DNA from: Sarcocystis neurona
Lineage: Eukaryota; Apicomplexa; Conoidasida; Eucoccidiorida; Sarcocystidae
DNA: 64,000 nt
NCBI GenBank assembly: GCA_000727475.1
Contig: KL647295.1
Location: 2,564,476 to 2,628,475, forward strand
Direction: 5' to 3'
In this document: positions 33,695 through 43,722 of the stretch, piece after piece
How positions within the stretch are numbered: the first letter of the stretch is position 1
Layout of the letters: every line of letters starts with the position of its first letter
The notes under the pieces: generated by a model
The model's database searches: none
What the model saw: only the letters and a program-made list of their open reading frames with translations
What the model was told of the DNA's origin: nothing
Program-made: the position numbers and the translations under genes

Positions 33695-33873
33695 GAAAGG
33701 GCGTGGTTGCTGTGACAGTGGTACGGGGCTATGCGGCACGCTTCTTGAAGAGACGATGTGGAATTAACTGCAACTGCGTGGACACTTCGCAGCGCGCTTT
33801 GCTCGACTGCTTCCTGACTAATTCAACAATGACAGGCTCAAGAAAAATATCATATGCTACGCAGAAGGGTTGA
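33695..33873 (+). CDS. Candidate exon starting with Gly-Val-Val-Ala-Val motif
   Basis: After a good acceptor (ATGCTTTCGCTTGGTACAG) the frame enters in phase 1 and runs 59 codons to a stop. It begins KGVVAVTVVRGYAARFLKRR and then has three Cys close together. This is the same layout as the exon at 27184 (acceptor, then GVV...V.R, then a Cys cluster). A further frame (33854-34096) overlaps its end. Confidence 0.4.
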
Positions 33874-34489
33874 CTTGGCCCTACCTGAGGTATGCATTCC
33901 TGCAAAAAAGAAGCTTACTGGTGCGCCGTGCGCCTCCTTATCGTCCGTGACGCCATACTTTCGGGCACTCCCACGCACAACTAATCAGACAACGAGAAGG
34001 CGGGAGGGCCGGCTGTATACCCGAAGAGTTGAGCCACTACACTGCATTTCTACGCCTTGGCCTGTCCATAGCGGCACAGTTGAAAAGCGCAAGTAGGCAA
34101 TATCCGCATGACAGTGTATATGGCGCTTTGAACCACGCTGCTGCCTTCTTGTGGAGCTGGCCCAACCAGAAGCGAAAGAATCCAGTGTATACGAAGGAGA
34201 GCAATGAGAACACCTTGCCGTGGCGGGAAGTGACTAGACCCAGCGTGAAAACTTTGGCCTGCTGAAGTTTGGTGAGTGCGTATTTCCCACATGGCACGAA
34301 GAGCTCAGAGACGTGCAGTCACCAAGTTGAACCTACGTGGGATATGGCATGTAGAAAGGGTTTCAAGACACACCACGGCATTGCTTGCATGCTACAGCTA
34401 GCTCAGCGTAATACCAAGCACTGGTGTACAATGTCAGTATTGTTGGAGGGGGTGAAGCTGCTGTCTCGATCTCTTAGGCGTCGCGCGTA

Positions 34490-36000
34490 AAATCAAGAAA
34501 TATACGCAGCTGATAGGCAGCATCGTGCACTGTCTTGCTCTCAGCAAACCGAAACGGTGCCCTCCCCGTGAATTTAAATCTGCGTTATTGCCTTCTGTGA
34601 ACACAACACGCGTTTTGTTGCGTGTGCGCTCTTGTTGTGCCCTACCTGCGGACATGATATAGTCTGCAGCACGCAAGAAGTAAAGAAGCAGTCCTGTATA
34701 ATGTGTCGGAATCTAAGCGTGGAGGTAGGCTAGAACAGCTCATTGAAGACCTGGACGGAAGCGAACCGGGCGTTTGTCGTCTCGGGACAACCGGCTGTAT
34801 GTGAGGGGCAGACAGGTGTAAATTTACAGATTCTCGTGTCTGTCGCACAGTCCGCCACCGATGAGAGTGCAAAACTGTTGCGTAATATCCATTCCTTCCA
34901 CGCTGCATGAATGTTAGAGAAAAAGCAGATTCAGGATTTGTACGGAAAGTGCGCAGCGAAGGAAAGAGGATTTGTTGGACTTTCTAGACGTCAAATTCTG
35001 TTTACTAGAACTATGCAAGCAAGCGTATGTCCGTGTACTCAAATAGAGCGCAGGTGCATGAAAATGCTTACGTAAACAGATATTTTAACATATGAGTATG
35101 GGGAAAATTAGGCGAAGGGTAAGACAACATCGCTTGCTGAGGCGAAAACCAATTTAGGAGCAGCTGGAATGTTGAACGCAAACGTTTTTGCAGGTTCTAG
35201 CAATGCTCTCGATGGGGACAGCATCTCCATTTAGACGCGACATCGCCTCTGACTGAACACGTACCGCGCGTGTTGGTAAAATGGCAGCTGCACTGCAAGC
35301 ACGAGATCTTCTCCACAGCCTACATACGGCAACCGGAGGTGGTGGTGTCTATGGGTGCGGCTACGTAGTGACTATCCCCTGCTGGTATGCGGAAATTTTG
35401 ATTTAGTGTTGGAGTTTCCAGCGGTAGCGTCCCTCGTAAGAATTTTCACCGCCTTGAAAAACAATTCGATTTAGCTATTATGCTTATGCGTGGGATTATT
35501 TTGCACGGTGGTCTGCCGCTGTAATGGCATTACATTCGATGTCATATGCTTGACTTCATTCTCTCTCTCAAACGGGTAAGCTTCAGGAGAGGCGGCACGG
35601 ATGAGATGCTGGTGAGCGGTTCTGCGTCCGCGACACCACAGCGACGCTGACTCCAGTGGACAGAAAATGATTTTACGCCAGTGCCGAGGATGCCCTAGTA
35701 TGAGTCCCAGCAGTCAGCCGCACACTGTACCCTACAGCAACCCTGCAACTGCAAAATAAGGGGCGTTACACTGCCGTGTCGTCGTCAACATATCGGAAGG
35801 CAGCTTAAAAGAGCGTAGAACACCGGCAGTGGGAGCCAAAAATACGTTTCCACGTCGTAAGAACGTCAGAGTGGTACGCCACCCCGAACTTCTTCTCTCC
35901 TCGCAATCTAAGAGGCGCTAGATTTGGAACGCACGTAGAGTTAATCAGTAGTTGAAATTCAGCCCGCGAGCTTCAGATGTTAATGTTTATGATTTAAAGC
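34490..36000. other. About 1.5 kb without a supportable gene
   Basis: From 34910 to 36000 there is no open frame of 60 codons on either strand. The frames before that (34434-34908, minus) lack splice or coding support. The stretch lies just left of the telomere-like heptamers at 36.0 kb. Confidence 0.55.
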
Positions 36001-36126
36001 AGTAGGTTTTAGGGTCGACGGATTAGCGTGTTCAAGGCCTGGGTCACCGGGCTTCTGAAAATACGGTTCAGGTTTTAGAGATTAGGCTCGTAGTTTGTAG
36101 GGTTTAGGTTTCAGTATAGGTTTTGT
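36001..36126 (+). repeat. Degenerate TTTAGGG (telomere-like) heptamers
   Basis: GGTTTTAGGG, GGTTTTAGAG, TAGGGTTTAGG and GGTTTCAGTATAGG are dispersed over about 125 bases, with G-rich sequence on the plus strand. TTTAGGG is the coccidian telomere unit and also occurs internally in Eimeria repeat-rich segments (established). It is too degenerate to be an active telomere. Confidence 0.6.
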
Positions 36127-36138
36127 CTGATGCGTATA

Positions 36139-36489
36139 CTACTCATGTTTAGATTTGTGGCACAGACATTCAGAGCGACCGTTTAATGTGCGAATCCGGG
36201 ACGAAGTGTGTCCCTTTCTTGAGACCACATGTGCCCCAGGAACGGAGGGATCATCGTAGGTGATCAGGAGGATGCGGTAGCGAATCTCCATTTCCGGTTC
36301 AACCTCACTGTTCTGCATGGCGTGGGAGAACGTGCGCTCGTGGATGCGGAGACCCCAGCGGGCTCTGTACTTATGACTGCGCCCTGACTTTGCAGCCGTG
36401 TACGTACGTTTCCAGTCATGTTGGCGCATCCGGCAGGACGACACAGTCAGCCCTGTAGCAGCTCGGGAGAGCAAGGAGGGAAAGCACAC
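36139..36489 (-). CDS. Candidate minus-strand open frame next to the heptamers
   Basis: Open for 116 codons. The C-terminal two-thirds is coding-like (for example EMEIRYRILLITYDDPSVPG). No splice evidence and no recognisable family. Subtelomeric position is possible but unproven. Confidence 0.3.
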   Translation of the reverse strand: MCFPSLLSRAATGLTVSSCRMRQHDWKRTYTAAKSGRSHKYRARWGLRIHERTFSHAMQNSEVEPEMEIRYRILLITYDDPSVPGAHVVSRKGHTSSRIRTLNGRSECLCHKSKHE

Positions 36490-36849
36490 TCTAACTCCAG
36501 GTATGACACAGACGGCGCACCTACATGGTTTCTACTCCAACGTGCTCCATGCGATCCGCATTGACAGGACTTGTCATGACGAAGTGTGACTCTACCTGTG
36601 ACGCGCGTATGAAGCCCTCCTGTCAGTGCACGCTACTCCACGCTAAGGTGCCCTCGGGGCGGCTAGTGCTTCGCACGTGGTACTGTGTCGGTCTTTCTGC
36701 ATGCTTCTCGCCCCTGTGTATGCCCTGACTGTCCTGTGGTTTTCCGTGATTATTTCTGCGATGGATGCAGTTCAAGTGCCACGACACACTTGCTGCCTCA
36801 GCTACTATAAGGAGGCATAGCACACCGCGACGTTACTCAGAACGAACTA

Positions 36850-36950
36850 GCAAGAGTGGCAGCATCACCAGCAGAAGCAGCAGCAGCACCAGCAGGAGCA
36901 GCAGCAGGACCACTAGGGGCAGCAGCCATAGCAGCAGCGCCAACAACTGG
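36850..36950 (+). repeat. Interrupted CAG/AGC block
   Basis: A CAG/AGC-rich stretch encoding Ser/Thr/Arg-rich sequence in one frame (36765-36968). Probably a homopolymer-type coding remnant or non-coding Eimeria-style repeat. Confidence 0.6.
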
Positions 36951-37989
36951 GGGGCTCAATTTTACTGAGAGGGCACAGGAAAGAAAAGGTACCACAGCAG
37001 GGTACTGCAGAGAGTAAAAGAGGTCATATCGTGAACTTGAAGCAACATCAAGCAGTTACAGAGAGAGCAGCTTCTCTAGGTGTGTCTGCACCGGCAAGCC
37101 TCTTTCCTCTGGAGCCCTACGGCAACGTGCCCCCTGATGATTTTTTGATGCCGGCCCGGGCCAAACTGGCAGGAACAACCCCAGCGTGGGGAAGCAGCGC
37201 AGCACGTAAAATAGCGTAAGCAGCAGCAGGATTGCTAGCTACTGAAACGTTGCGTCATGTGCAGCAGCTTCAGCGACGATCGCCGACATCCTCCAAACAG
37301 GCAGATCCCCTCTACGCGCCCGCGCAGTGACCCTGTGCTCTCTGGGGTCCCCACTACAGTTACTGCTGCTGCCGTGGTTGGAGTTACCGCTTCTCGTCCC
37401 CGTGCCACTGTTGGCGGCACGGATGCTGCAGATCTGTCGTGTGACTTGAGCTGCAGATTCTACTTCTTTAATTATAATCCGTCCTCGCTCTTTGTACTCT
37501 CAGAAATACACAGTGTCTGTGCTTCCCCGAAGTAACGCCGACGAAGACTCACCCTGCTGGCATCGCCAGCTGACCAGCGCCTCTAGGAGTTGCAGTTGCA
37601 ACAGCATCCGCGGTCAACCGGCAGATCATGCGGCTGCTGACTGCACAGAGCGTGACGTACTCGTATCCTTGCTCGCTGCCCGTAGCTGGTGCCGGCGCCG
37701 GACATTCGTTTGCAGGGGCGTAGGCACGTGCTGGCATCGATTAGCACCGTCTGCTGCATAGTCTTGTAGAAGACAACAGTCTTTCGAGCCAACGCTGCTG
37801 CTGGTGGTAACCTGCGCTATTGCCCACTGAGCGTCAAGGCGCGGATACAGGACCACACCCTTCTCGTAGACGCAACAGTGTGACTGCTGCTAACGAATTC
37901 GGCATCACCAGCATTACCACCATCAGGAAATCTGTCAACGAAAAAAGGTTTCATTAGTTCTCTTCCCGTGGTTGTAAGCACTACTGCAG

Positions 37990-38420
37990 CCTTTGTTAAT
38001 CCAGAACTCCATCAATAAAAGAGGCTCCACTGGTCCTTTCCCCGTCCTTGTCCACATTCCTGCAGCTCATTTATCCCCGAGGGACTTTATTGACTCTTCT
38101 CCGAACCTTGTTATTGCAACTGTCGTAACACCTGCAGATGACGATACTCCTACAGACGCTGGACTTACTGCTGCTGACTCTTTGGCGACTTCATTAGGGG
38201 TGGAGCTACGCTGCTTGTTGCAATCTGTAGCGGCACCTATTGAAGCCCCGCGTTTCCGCTATGCCTGTTTATCTGCCAGCTCTTTGCTCGCCCGTTACAT
38301 CAGCTCTCATTGAAACTACGAATTTTGCTGCTGTGAGTGAAGTCCCCGGTGCAGTCGGGCTACCATTGGTAGGCCTTCGTGGACACGACGCAGACAGCCA
38401 GGCCGCCACAGAAAACGGTT
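37990..38420 (+). CDS. Possible short gene, Ala/Thr-rich
   Basis: A 106-codon plus frame (37993-38313) reads SSPNLVIATVVTPADDDTPT followed by AADSLATSLGVELRCLLQS. A second frame (38240-38422) overlaps its end. Composition resembles homopolymer-rich coccidian proteins. No splice boundary was fixed. Confidence 0.25.
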
Positions 38421-39479
38421 GACGGACCCCGGCACACAAATGCGCGAGGTCACCACACAAGTACACGTTTGTATGTGAACGTACGTGCGCATGGATGCAT
38501 GTGCGAACATAGGCTACCGAACGCCCTATGCGTCTGTTGAGCTCTTGGAAGCGGCTCGAGGTGCATGTAGATGGCCGCTACTTATGAGAGCACTATGCGC
38601 GACTCCTATTTGTGGCCGATCTTGTCAGCAGCAGGAGTATCGGCGACCCAGTCCTGCTTTCCAGATGCCGTACACTTGATCTCGATGTCAATTTAAAGCT
38701 GTCTACACTGCCCTCTGTGTCAGGTCGCTGCCGCTACTGCGCTTGTTGTGCTGCTGTCCTGTGATGTCCGCAGATGCTGCAGATGCATCTTGACTCCAGC
38801 GCTAACACCCTCGCATCCCGCAGGTCCTGAAAACAAAACAAGCCGTGCTACTACCGCTCCTTGTGCTTCTGTGACATGGGTGACTCTCGGCTACAACGCA
38901 GCTGTCAGAGACGATGTCCCCTCTATACATTACAGATGTTGTAGGAAACGATTGGGTTGTTTGTGGCGGGTCTGCGCTTCTAAGTGTGCTGCTATCCCAT
39001 GCGGCGGCTACCGAAGTAGCGTGTCAAGACGAAACTTATGTTTCGCTGCGTCGAAGGCACAAAGTTGAAGCAGGCAAATGGAATTCACCACTACTGCAAA
39101 TCACAGTCCGTTGGTAAATGACGATCAAAAAAGCCATAATAGCTGCTGTCGCTCCGTGCTTCTACATACGCTACAGCAGAAGCGTCTATGTGCTGTTTTC
39201 TTTTTGCGTTAGGTTGGCCAGCCGCAACTGCCTAACACTGCTACGTACGGCTGCGCCGTCTAGGCAGCACAGGCAGCGCTTGACTCGTTTGTTACCACGC
39301 GACTTCTGTTGCTTTTCTATTCTCCCACAGCCCTCAGCTATCAAAACCGAGGGCAACCCGTACGTATATAGTGAATGCAATGGATCTACTACACGTATGC
39401 TACACATGTAAAACACACTACGCCGAAAAACATACTGTCTCGTCATTCACAATCTCTTCAGTGTTGTGTCCCTTGTTGC

Positions 39480-40030
39480 CAAGGCACCTCAAAAACGTCC
39501 CCTTTTTCTGTACAGCTGGGCGGTCAAGCACGAATGTGCAGACTGCTCATTTCGCGTGTGGGCAGCGGTTCTACGAGTGCAGGATTGCATACGTAGGCAG
39601 GCGGAGGATACTCGTGAAACAAGACCTACGGTTCCGATATCACCAGCCCGTGTACGACCCTGCGGACTTCGTGTGAGAACTGAAAGAATGACAGAAGTAC
39701 ATTGATTTTAAGGAGGAAGAGTCGCGTGTCGAGTAAGACACAGCAGTGTAACAATTTGGTCGTTCGTCAATGAAAGGACTGAGCTGTGCCTGCCCTAAGC
39801 GAACATGGCTACCAGTGTACAAGCCTTCGCGGAGCAGTCCGCATGCATTCAAAAATGAGGAAGGGTCCTTCTCTCGGCTTTACCAGCTTGTGCTGTGCGC
39901 AGCGCAGTGTCTCACACAGTTGAACCCCGGCTGCTCGCCCTTCGTACGCTCCAGCCTGAATGTCGCACTCGCATATTGGCGCTAAATTTCGAAGCGTCCG
40001 AAGAGAACGTCGTTCAGGGAACATAACGTA
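39480..40030 (+). repeat. Copy A of a diverged tandem duplication
   Basis: Similar in order to 40290-40890, about 865 bases downstream. The best-conserved blocks are GAGGAAGGGTCCTTCTCTCG (39855) against AAGGAAAGATTGTTCTCACA, and AATTTCGAAGCGTCCGAAGA (39986) against AATTTCGAAACCTCCAAAGA. In the plus frame the first block encodes SFSRLYQLVLCAAQCL. The conservation extends past the stop, so a genomic segment was copied, not just an exon. Confidence 0.6.
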
Positions 40031-40289
40031 AGCGCCTCAGCACGCTCGACTCTCTAGCACTACGTGTACTCAGCCTAGCATGTTTCTACGGTAGCGGGTG
40101 AAACGCTGAAAACCGAGGCGTTGAGCAGAGCTTGCGGACAGCAACGGGAAAATGACGTTTTAAGTACGGAGTTGTGAGAGGCCCTGTGCTTTACTATGCG
40201 GAACAAATAGTCCGGGATGCTTCCGTTGACATTTTCGTATACCGGAAAAATTGCAGCGCACCTTTTTGGTTCACTCCACTCCTTCATGG

Positions 40290-40890
40290 TGTGCGTTCAT
40301 TTTTGTGACAGCTGGCGTCTAGATATCTGAGGGACCGTGTCGCCTTTATAAACATTCCGTCGAGCTTCCTGTGACAAAATTCTTCAGGTTTTCGATTTCG
40401 CACGTGGAGCGCAGGGCCTACAAATGCAAAACTCGAAACCTGCGCATAAGAGTGGTACGCTTCATACATAACACTCGACTCTGACGCCACTCTGTGAACC
40501 ATCCTGCGACCGTCGCATGTGCGTTTTTGAGACAACGAAGAAATAATATTCTTTTCGCAACAGCACATCCGGAGGAAGAGGTCTGTGTGCACTGAGACGT
40601 AGTAGCGCGCGGAGGACGCCAGTCGCTGTTGAAGCAGTCGTACAATGTATGCCCCTCCTAGGGGAGCAAACCTACGAGGGCGGCTGCATGAGCCGAGCAC
40701 TGCATATGCGTTGAAGGGCAAGGAAAGATTGTTCTCACAGCTTCAACAGCTTCTGCTGGCTGCACAGCGGTGTCGCGCCTGCCAGTACCTCGCATGCTCC
40801 GACATCAACCCTGCAAATCTGAACGACATGGTCTGAGATTGTGCAATTTCGAAACCTCCAAAGAGAACCTCGTTTAAGATCGTACAGCCA
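40290..40890 (+). repeat. Copy B of the tandem duplication
   Basis: The counterpart of copy A. In the plus frame 40645-40836 it encodes LFSQLQQLLLAAQRCR, matching SFSRLYQLVLCAAQCL of copy A codon for codon. A minus frame of 145 codons (40284-40721) is also open here. Neither copy is recognised. Frame conservation favours a plus-strand protein-coding origin. Confidence 0.6.
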
Positions 40891-41075
40891 GCGCATTGAT
40901 TAGCTAGCCTTTTGAGTTCCCACCTGTATGCTACACAACAGCTGTATACCCAAGCAAATAAGCTAGCAATTGGGTTACCACCTCTATTATATATAAAATA
41001 ATGCCCTGGAATTCGAAGACGTCGTGCGGAGTCAGCGCGCAGCCAGAAGTATTAGGTCCTCTTGACTGAACGCCT

Positions 41076-41294
41076 TCAGGAGCGCTCACGCGGTACCACA
41101 CCATGTAGAAGCGTGAGGCTGAAGCTGAAACTGAGACGCGCTACCGCACCCTTCTGAGCGCAACCATTCAGGATCCTTCCGCTTCTAAGGTACTTGTTGT
41201 CTCGCCACTTCAATAAACGCACGCCGCTTGACAGCAAATCGTCGACTTCAATTCCGGGAAAATGAGCAGACAGTTGACTTCGCACATTAAACAA
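41076..41294 (-). CDS. Candidate minus-strand open frame
   Basis: 72 codons with good coding character (for example FPGIEVDDLLSSGVRLLKW, then RLSFSFSLTLLHGVV). It lies just left of the CCCTAAA-type heptamers. No splice sites were fixed; unrecognised. Confidence 0.3.
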   Translation of the reverse strand: MFNVRSQLSAHFPGIEVDDLLSSGVRLLKWRDNKYLRSGRILNGCAQKGAVARLSFSFSLTLLHGVVPRERS

Positions 41295-41349
41295 GAAGCT
41301 GTATCATTGTGTCCCACATATACCGATGTGGAGCACCCGTCCCAAACAA

Positions 41350-41570
41350 GACAAAATCCGAAATCTAAATACTACTATCGTACACTCCAGGACACTCAAC
41401 ACTCCACGCACCTTCACTCACAAACCTGAACGCTAAAACACCAAAACTTGTAAATCCTACACCTCAACCGAGAACCGCAGTACCCCTGAACCACAAAAGC
41501 TAGACCTACAGTCCAGACCGTAAGTCCGAAGACGAAGGAACACTAAGTCTGCACCCAAAACCCTAACAGG
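41350..41570 (-). repeat. Degenerate CCCTAAA (telomere-like) heptamers, inverted relative to 36.0 kb
   Basis: AAATCTAAATAC, ACAAACCTGAACGCTAAAAC, AAATCCTACACCTCAACC and AAAACCCTAAC are spread over about 220 bases, with C-rich sequence on the plus strand. With the block at 36.0 kb they face each other across about 5.3 kb. Confidence 0.55.
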
Positions 41571-42559
41571 TGTTGTGGCACTGGAAGTGTGCATGTATGC
41601 GAGCACCCAAACGCCTCTACGTCCCTCTATTTACCTGCCTATCTACTAACGTGCTTGCGTGCGAAGTGTGTCTATTCACTGGCTTGCTAAGAATACCATC
41701 TGCCCCTCCTGCCTCATCCGGTAAAAATACCTTACCACCTTTCCATGTCTATCTGTATCTGTTTGGATCTCTCTCTACCTCCGCACGTACATGAGTCTAC
41801 CTATTTGGCACCCCTACACATGTAAACACGGAGATATTTAGACACATGGGTAGAAAATACATCTTTCAAATGACACGTGAGTACGTGAGGGACTTCGAAT
41901 TCTTGGGGTGGTGGCGTGGCAGGTTCCTAGCGGAGGCAGACTGCGACAGGCTGCGACAACCACCCCGTCCGCGGTGCGTAGCGACCGTGGAGAGGTGCAT
42001 TCGTGTGTGTGCGGCACGTCTGCTGGAGGGATTTTTCCTTCTGCGTGTATCTGATTGCATTTTTCTGCGAAGGGGAGGCGGTAGTGCAGAGGATTCCAAG
42101 AGAGAGAGAGAGGGACAGGGAACACACTGTGTTGGTTGTGTTCTCAAGAAATAAGCAGAAGCTACTGCTTTCACTGTTTAACCGTCGAATGACACGGTAT
42201 CTGACACTCGATTACAACTTAACCTCGTTGAATGCATGCAGCCGCTGTTGTATCGCCATGCCCACTGCGATACCGCTTCGCCGCCTGCCGCAGTTGCTCC
42301 TGCGTCTGAGATGCTACAGCTGCGCGTAACAGTGCGACTCGTAAATACAGCTGCTGCGGAAAGTGCGCCGTCCGTGCTGCCGTGCCACGTCGTAAGGAGC
42401 ATTGCTTGCTGGCTTGGCCTGTAGAAGGTATCGGTGCCTTCCCTTGCTTCTGCTGTGTTGCGCATTCCGCTCCTGCACCGAAGACGCGCAGGCGTTTTCT
42501 GTCTGCAGACTGTCTTGTGTGGAGACAGTACGTTGGCATTTTGACCGAAAAAGGACGTG

Positions 42560-42925
42560 CTTTGTCCTCCTTCTCCTCTCCCCTTCTTCTTTCTCCTTCC
42601 TTTCCCCCCACCACCGCTTCTTTGAATCTGTTCTACTTCGTTCTCCCCCCCTTCGCTCGCGTGTTCTTCCCTCCTTCATCCTGTTCTCCTCTCCCTTTAT
42701 TCCCGTCTCTACCACCCCTTCTTCCTGTTTTCCGCTCTCCTCCATCTTCTTCCGCGTATACCTTTCCCGTTCTCCTTTGTTCATTCCTTCCTTCAGCACA
42801 CGTGTGTTGTCACTCGGCTTCCGTTCTACAGTCCGTTCCCCCCCGCCGTCCGGTTTTCCCTTCCGCCTGCTTCTTCCGCCCCCCTGTCTGTTTTAGCTTG
42901 CTCGCCTTCTTCGTTTCCTTTACCC
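42560..42925 (+). other. Polypyrimidine-biased tract
   Basis: About 360 bases in which the plus strand is overwhelmingly C and T (long CTTCT/TCTCC/CCCC runs). It keeps a 307-codon plus frame (42382-43305) open simply because stop codons need purines, so I do not treat that frame as a protein. Its position just before the EF-hand transcript suggests a promoter or 5' leader role, which is inference. Confidence 0.55.
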
Positions 42926-42928
42926 GTA

Positions 42929-43305
42929 TGGAAACGGAGGCGGTGCGTGGCAATGACAGTACTGAAAGCACCAGTGGCATGAGCAACAGAGCACCTCTGT
43001 GTCTCACACCAGCAGCGACAGCACTCGAACTTAGACCGACAGCAGCATCACCTGCAACAATGTTGACTGCAGCGGCACCATCCAGGAAAATCCATTCAGC
43101 AGCATCAGCCGTACCTTCGGTGATAGCACCAGCAGCTGAGGTTACACGAGCGGCAGCAGCCGAAGCAAAGATGGCAGCAGCAGCAGCAGCATCAACCGGA
43201 TGGCGAGTGGCAACAGTCGAAAGAAACGGCAGCAGCAGCAGCCGCAGAAGCGTGACTCGGAATAGCGGCAGCATGCGCTCTACAGGTAGCGGCTGCAGTA
43301 TTTAA
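42929..43305 (+). CDS. Ala/Ser-rich open frame upstream of the EF-hand gene
   Basis: Starting at the Met just after a long pyrimidine tract, an open frame of about 125 codons encodes Ala-, Ser- and Thr-rich sequence with a run of eight Ala. These come from CAG/GCA repeats, as in the homopolymer-rich proteins of Eimeria. It may be a 5' exon of the EF-hand gene or a separate short gene. Repeat-driven openness is equally possible, since the antisense strand is also open for 154 codons (43274-42810). Confidence 0.3.
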
Positions 43306-43722
43306 GACAAACGGCAGCAATATTTAAGACAAGGGCAGCCACCAGAACAGCCGTATGTAGAGCGTCAGCAGCTCTATGCACAGCATCAGCAGCTGCATGT
43401 ACGGTAGCAGCAGCTGTGTGTACAGCACCACCAGCTGTATATGTCTAGCAGCAGCGGACGTGACACCGAGCGAAGGTACGGTAGCAACTACATGTGCTCC
43501 AGAGAAGCAGCTGCTGTATCTGGTACAGAGCAGCAGCAGATATCGCTAGAGCAGCCAACGGCGCCCCTCCTGCAGAAACATTAGCAAGTGCTGTGGTGGC
43601 ACTCCTAGCATGCAGACAGGGACGAAAACGCAGCATCAGCAGCAGCAGCAGAGCAGGAAGTGGGCAGGAGAAAAGGGAAAAGTCGGATCAGCAGAAGTAG
43701 CAGCTGGACCAGGGCTCCCGGC

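Noticed and set aside
36001..36126. True telomere or chromosome end
   Set aside because: Heptamers are degenerate and followed by 28 kb of ordinary sequence with genes.
42810..43274. 154-codon minus-strand Ala-rich frame
   Set aside because: Antisense of a CAG/GCA block, open because of repeat composition.
42382..43305. 307-codon plus-strand open frame
   Set aside because: The first two-thirds cross a pyrimidine tract where stop codons cannot occur. The peptide is Pro/Ser/Phe low complexity. Only the part after 42929 is kept, as a weak candidate.
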